64,000 nt of DNA from JBCCGI01 sp039029355 (GTDB taxonomy: Bacteria; Planctomycetota; UBA1135; GCA-002686595), in NCBI GenBank assembly GCA_039029355.1, contig JBCCGI010000012.1:80143-144142 (forward strand), given 5' to 3'. The notes under the pieces are model-generated. The model was given only the letters and a program-made list of their open reading frames with translations, was not told where the DNA came from and ran no database searches. A program made the position numbers and the translations under genes. Positions 60,215 to 64,000 of this stretch are shown here, in pieces (within the stretch, counting starts at the first letter, position 1; the number at the start of each line of letters is the position of its first letter).

Positions 60215-63200
60215 AGCAAGCGAACACTTCCCCCCTCGGTACGACGTCTCTCACCAGCCTGTTCCTGCTGGCGCTCTCCTGGATCTTCCTGGTCCCGGTC
60301 TACGACCGCCCGATCCCGTGGGTCGGCTGGCTGCTGATCCTGTCCGCCACCGCGCTTGTCGTCGCCGCGACCCCGTCGGCTGAGCGCGCCAAGAGTGCCG
60401 CCCAGACCGGCTGGCGCGGCTCCGTTCTCCCCGTCGCCGCGGCCCTCGGCCTGCTCCTTCCGATGCCGTTCAGGCTTGGCTTCGCGCTGCTCGGCGTCGG
60501 CCTCGTCGCGGCGCGCCTCGACGACCCGCGGCTGCGCCGGCTCGGCGCGCTCGTCGGGCTGGGCACGGCTTTCCTGCTGCAGAGCGTCGCCTTCGTCGGC
60601 TATCAGCTGGTGGCGAGCTCGATGTCCACCTTCCAGCTCGGCCACCTCCTGGCGCCGGTCCTGGGCGGGCTGTTCGGGATCGACACCCTCGCCGCCGACG
60701 GCCAGCTGTTCGTCGGCGACGCGAAGCTGCAGCTCGTCGCGGTCACGCTGGACTCGCTCGGCGTCCTCATCCCGCTCCTGGTCGCCGTGCCGCTCTGGCT
60801 GCGCGCCTCGCGCGAGGGCTCGCCGACGCGGATCTACCTGCTCCTCTTCGCCTACGCGGTGGTGCGCTACGCCGCCGTAGTCGCCTGGGCCGCCCAGAAC
60901 CCCGAGCACTACCCCTACCTCCTGACCCCCGTCACGATCGCGCTCACCTACGTGCCGCTCGTGGCGCTGCTGTGGACGCGGCCGGTGCGCGAGCGCGAGC
61001 CGTGGCTCGCGTCGACCTCGCTCGAGTTGCGGCCCGGCCTCTACGCGGTCGGCGCGCTCGCCGCCGCGTGCACCGCCTACGGGCTGATCGGCGTTGATCG
61101 AGGCACCGACAAGGCGGGCCGCATCCTGGTCGACGACGCGCACGGCGCGTGGGAGTCGGGGACCGCGGAGCGCTCGATGGACGACTTCGGGACCGACTCG
61201 ACCTACACCTACTCGGCGCTCTGGGACTGGCTGGGCGGCTACTACCCCACCAGGATCAAGTCCGAGGGCAGGCTGACCGCTGCGGAGCTGGACCAGACCG
61301 ACATCCTCGTCCTCAAGACCCCCTCGTTCGCCTACACCGCCGAAGAGCGCAAGCTCATCGAGCGGTTCGTCGCGCGCGGCGGAGGCCTCTTCGCGATCGG
61401 CGACCACACCGACGTGTTCGGGACGACGACGGTCCTCAACGCCGCGCTCGACCCGTTCGGGCTGGAGATCGAGAAGAACGTCGGGCTCCTGATCCGCAAG
61501 CGCTACGTCGGCGACTACCGCTACTACAAGGACCGGTTCTTCCCGAACCCGCTCACGCACCGGATCGCGTCCGCGTTCGACTTCATGGGCGCGGCGGGCG
61601 TGCGCGTGACCGAGGGCACGGCCGACCACGTGATGCTGTGCCACGCTCAGGTGCTCGAGGGCGCCGACTACCGCGACTCGAGCTTCTTCGGCGACCGGAT
61701 CATCGACCTCGACGACGAGGTGCGGCCCTTCAACGCCTGCGTCTCGAAGCGCTACGGAGACGGCCGGGTGGCCGTCTGGGGCGACAGCACGGTGTTCTCC
61801 AACTTCTCGATGTTCGAGTCCGGGAAGCCCGAGGTCATCCTCTCGATCGTCTCGTACCTCAACAAGCGCAACGCGCAGCCGATCGGATGGAAGCCGGGCC
61901 TGCGCCTCCTGGGCCTGCTCCTCGCGGGCGGCGGGCTGGCGTTCCTCGCGTTCCGCCGCTCGGGCGCCGGCCTGGTGTCGGCCCTCAGCGGCTGCGCGGC
62001 GGGCCTGCTGCTGATCGCGATCCACGGGCGCACGGTGCAGGAGGGCGCCTACGCCGAGCCCGAGTTCAACGAAGACCTGACCGTCGTCGGCTTCGACTTC
62101 AAGAACGGCCGAATGGACGTGGACGTCCCCCCCGGGGACGGCCTCGCGACCGAGCAGGAGTCCCGGACCGGCGGGTATGAGTCGCTGTTCCAGGCCACGA
62201 TGCGCCTGCCGGACACCTTCCCGCGCACGGTGACGGACTACGACGACCTCGACGAGCTCGACGTGCTGTTCCTGGTCGACCCGAAGCCGATGTCGGCGGC
62301 CGACGACGCGGCGCTCGCGCGTGCCGTCGACGACGGCCTGAAGCTGGTCGTCGTCGAGTCCGCCCGCGGCGAGTCCCAGGGCTCGGTCGACGTGCTCGAG
62401 CGCCACGGCATCAGGTTCCGCGCCTTCGCCGACACGACGCTCGAAGTCCGCGAGGTCGAGCGCATGCCGCGCCAGATCGCCGCGGTCGACAGCGGGCTCC
62501 TGGCCCCGGTCGACGCCGCCTTCTACATCGTCGATTGGGAGAAGGAGTTCCGCGGCGGGCCGCGCTCGGTCGGCTACGGCGCCACCATCCTCGGCGTCTC
62601 GGGCGGGATCATGCACTGGAGCGCCGGCGAGAGCAGCGTCCCGATCCTCTCGGGCACGCCCGTCGGACACGGGCAGATCTACGCCTTCGCCGGCGGCGAC
62701 CTGTTCCACAGCGACACCATGGGCGGGAGCTCGAACATCATCCTGCCCTTCGATCCGCAGATGACGAGCTACCGCACCTTCGACTCGCTGATGAAGTACG
62801 TCGTCGGCGGCGGAGCATCGGGGCCCGGCTCGCTGGCGGCGGGGCACGGCGGTCACGGAGGCCATCAGCACGACGAAGACTGCAACCACGAGTCGGACGA
62901 ACACGGTGGCGGACATGCGGGGCACTCGCACGACGATGGCCACGGGCACGGTGAGCTCGCGCACGGTGATCGCGAGCGCGACGACCACGGGGGCGAAGAG
63001 CCCGCGCACGAGGCCGACGGCCACGACGACCATGCACACGAAGGGCACGGGCACGAGGACCACGGGCACGAAGAGCCCGCGGCCATCGCGCCGCGCGAGG
63101 CGGCCGTGGCGTCCGCGGCTCCGGCGGAGACGCTGGCCGATCCCGACTTCATCGGTCCCCCGCCCGGCCCGACCGCGGTGCGCGCGCGGGTGAGCGTCCT

Positions 63201-63903
63201 CCTCAAGAACGCCTCGCAGGCCGCCTTCTACGGCGGGTACGCGCTGGAGAACGCCGAGGGCAGCTACCTGCGGCTCGCGGCCGACAACGGCAGCGGCCGC
63301 CTGTCGCAGCGCTCCCCCTCGGCGACGGTCCTCCTGACCCCCGACGCCTTCGGCCTGTTCCCGCGCGGCGCGCCGGGCGCGCTCGGCAGCCGGCGTGAGG
63401 GCCGTGCGGACGGCGGCTCGCCGCTGTCCCTCCCGGGCCCCTGGTCCGAGGTGGAGTGGACCGAGGAGCTCGTGGAAGCCGACCCGTGGGAGTTCGTGAG
63501 CCGCAGCCTGCGCGACGACAGCATCGCGGACCTCGGCAACGACCTCGTCCAGGTCGACGAGATGTCCGGGAACATCCCGGCCGAGGACTGGGCGCCGCTC
63601 CCCGAGGACACGCGCTACCGCGTCCTTCGGACCGACGGCGTGGTCGCCCTGGGCGGCGAGCTGGTCGGCAGCGCCGAGCTCTGGATCGGCGAGAGCACCG
63701 GCCGCCCGCGCAAGCTCACCATGTCCTTCCGGCTGGTCGGCGACGTCAACATGATGGACTGGTACGACATCGTGATCCTCCACGACGACTACCAGACCCA
63801 CGCGGGCTTCCCCGTCGAGCTCGAGGCGGACCTGTCGGACGAGAACATCGACTGGGTCGACCTCAACGACGGAGTTGCGTTCGCGGAGGCCCGAGCGCGG
63901 TGA
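60211..63903 (+). CDS. Giant membrane protein with GATase-like domains and a His-rich linker
   Basis: 1230 residues, start overlapping the previous stop (ATGA). N-terminal helices (~8) to residue 300, then a GATase-like domain (ILVLKTPSFAYTAEERKLIE, ARGGGLFAIGDHTDVFG, GRVAVWGDSTVFSNFSMF) homologous to that of the upstream protein. Helices at ~565-615 follow, then a second domain (DELDVLFLVDPKPMSAADD, GLKLVVVESARG). Residues ~878-958 are a His/Asp/Glu-rich linker with 21 His, a likely metal-binding segment. The last ~270 residues are an unrecognised domain. Two related proteins side by side may form a heteromeric membrane complex, perhaps with the next gene; GldG-like proteins often serve ABC-2 exporters. 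Confidence 0.78.
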   Translation: MKQANTSPLGTTSLTSLFLLALSWIFLVPVYDRPIPWVGWLLILSATALVVAATPSAERAKSAAQTGWRGSVLPVAAALGLLLPMPFRLGFALLGVGLVAARLDDPRLRRLGALVGLGTAFLLQSVAFVGYQLVASSMSTFQLGHLLAPVLGGLFGIDTLAADGQLFVGDAKLQLVAVTLDSLGVLIPLLVAVPLWLRASREGSPTRIYLLLFAYAVVRYAAVVAWAAQNPEHYPYLLTPVTIALTYVPLVALLWTRPVREREPWLASTSLELRPGLYAVGALAAACTAYGLIGVDRGTDKAGRILVDDAHGAWESGTAERSMDDFGTDSTYTYSALWDWLGGYYPTRIKSEGRLTAAELDQTDILVLKTPSFAYTAEERKLIERFVARGGGLFAIGDHTDVFGTTTVLNAALDPFGLEIEKNVGLLIRKRYVGDYRYYKDRFFPNPLTHRIASAFDFMGAAGVRVTEGTADHVMLCHAQVLEGADYRDSSFFGDRIIDLDDEVRPFNACVSKRYGDGRVAVWGDSTVFSNFSMFESGKPEVILSIVSYLNKRNAQPIGWKPGLRLLGLLLAGGGLAFLAFRRSGAGLVSALSGCAAGLLLIAIHGRTVQEGAYAEPEFNEDLTVVGFDFKNGRMDVDVPPGDGLATEQESRTGGYESLFQATMRLPDTFPRTVTDYDDLDELDVLFLVDPKPMSAADDAALARAVDDGLKLVVVESARGESQGSVDVLERHGIRFRAFADTTLEVREVERMPRQIAAVDSGLLAPVDAAFYIVDWEKEFRGGPRSVGYGATILGVSGGIMHWSAGESSVPILSGTPVGHGQIYAFAGGDLFHSDTMGGSSNIILPFDPQMTSYRTFDSLMKYVVGGGASGPGSLAAGHGGHGGHQHDEDCNHESDEHGGGHAGHSHDDGHGHGELAHGDRERDDHGGEEPAHEADGHDDHAHEGHGHEDHGHEEPAAIAPREAAVASAAPAETLADPDFIGPPPGPTAVRARVSVLLKNASQAAFYGGYALENAEGSYLRLAADNGSGRLSQRSPSATVLLTPDAFGLFPRGAPGALGSRREGRADGGSPLSLPGPWSEVEWTEELVEADPWEFVSRSLRDDSIADLGNDLVQVDEMSGNIPAEDWAPLPEDTRYRVLRTDGVVALGGELVGSAELWIGESTGRPRKLTMSFRLVGDVNMMDWYDIVILHDDYQTHAGFPVELEADLSDENIDWVDLNDGVAFAEARAR
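62844..63085 (+). other. His-rich segment of the giant membrane protein
   Basis: Encodes GHGGHGGHQHDEDCNH, HGGGHAGHSHDDGHGHG and DGHDDHAHEGHGHEDHGH among acidic residues, 21 His in about 80 residues. Similar linkers in metal transporters and chaperones bind Zn, Ni or Co. Base use stays GC-rich like the neighbours. Confidence 0.85.
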
Positions 63904-64000
63904 TAGGGCGAACGCTCGCAGGCGCGCTCTTGCTCGGGCTTCCGCTTCTTCTGTGGGCCGCCCTTTCGAGCGGCGGGCGCGGGGCGGGCTCGGTCCGCCC
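63900..64000 (+). CDS. Start of a membrane or exported protein (3' partial)
   Basis: A GTG at 63900 overlaps the preceding stop (GTGA) and opens a frame to the window end: VIGRTLAGALLLGLPLLLWA then ALSSGGRGAGSVR. This is a transmembrane or signal helix. The coupled start suggests a third member of the operon. Only 33 codons are visible, so no family can be given. Confidence 0.6.
   Translation, partial: MIGRTLAGALLLGLPLLLWAALSSGGRGAGSVR

Overview
The window is about 70% GC, densely coded on both strands, and reads as a chromosomal piece of a planctomycete. The signs are two giant membrane Ser/Thr kinases with TPR or WD40 sensor halves, several ECF sigma factors (one fused to a membrane and periplasmic half), a sulfatase, a pectate lyase, a PQQ-type propeller and many large secreted beta-helix or propeller proteins. 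The lineage call is inference: no rRNA, tRNA, CRISPR or insertion sequence was seen. The window opens inside a kinase gene and closes about 100 bp into a membrane-protein gene.

Region by region. 3-9174: TPR kinase (5' end missing), pectate lyase, WD40 kinase with a convergent ECF sigma factor. 9244-15011: small membrane protein, ArsI-like C-As lyase followed by a SigZ-like sigma factor, secreted esterase, sigma/transmembrane/carboxypeptidase-like fusion. 15214-22798: a SulP transporter and a type-I-secretion-like operon (ABC, HlyD, TolC) with two paralogous MarR-like regulators; a shared palindrome, GAATTCTARTTC, lies 31 bp upstream of both minus-strand starts. 23077-29150: two convergent secreted proteins sharing a C-terminal domain, an HTH-like orphan and a small Cys-containing secreted protein. 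29327-33060: bestrophin-like channel, then a three-gene oxidase/methyltransferase/2OG-dioxygenase operon that looks like small-molecule tailoring. 33196-41842: secreted beta-helix protein, haem peroxidase, DEAD-box helicase with a hexapeptide repeat, PQQ-like and TolB-like propellers. 41957-50824: Fe(III)-type ABC importer divergent from an imelysin / di-haem oxidoreductase / imelysin-like / HTTM operon, together an iron or metal acquisition island. 50597-53304: sulfatase and a secreted propeller.

The most unusual part is 53339-63903. Five tandem paralogous genes encode a conserved N-terminal module followed by a strictly periodic Cys-Thr-x-x array of 33, 34, 47, 33 and 11 tetrads. Three of the five (the fourth probably shares an operon with the third), and the next operon of two large membrane proteins with GATase-like domains and a 21-His linker, are preceded by copies of a similar structured leader element. 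This suggests joint control. The arrays could form a disulfide-linked envelope or extracellular material, or bind metal. I do not recognise the family, and the function is hypothesis.

Co-transcribed units inferred from overlap or short spacing: 22798-17307 (minus), 45575-41957 (minus), 45671-50824 (plus), 30567-33060 (plus), 55442-56962 (plus), 57863 to the window end (plus).
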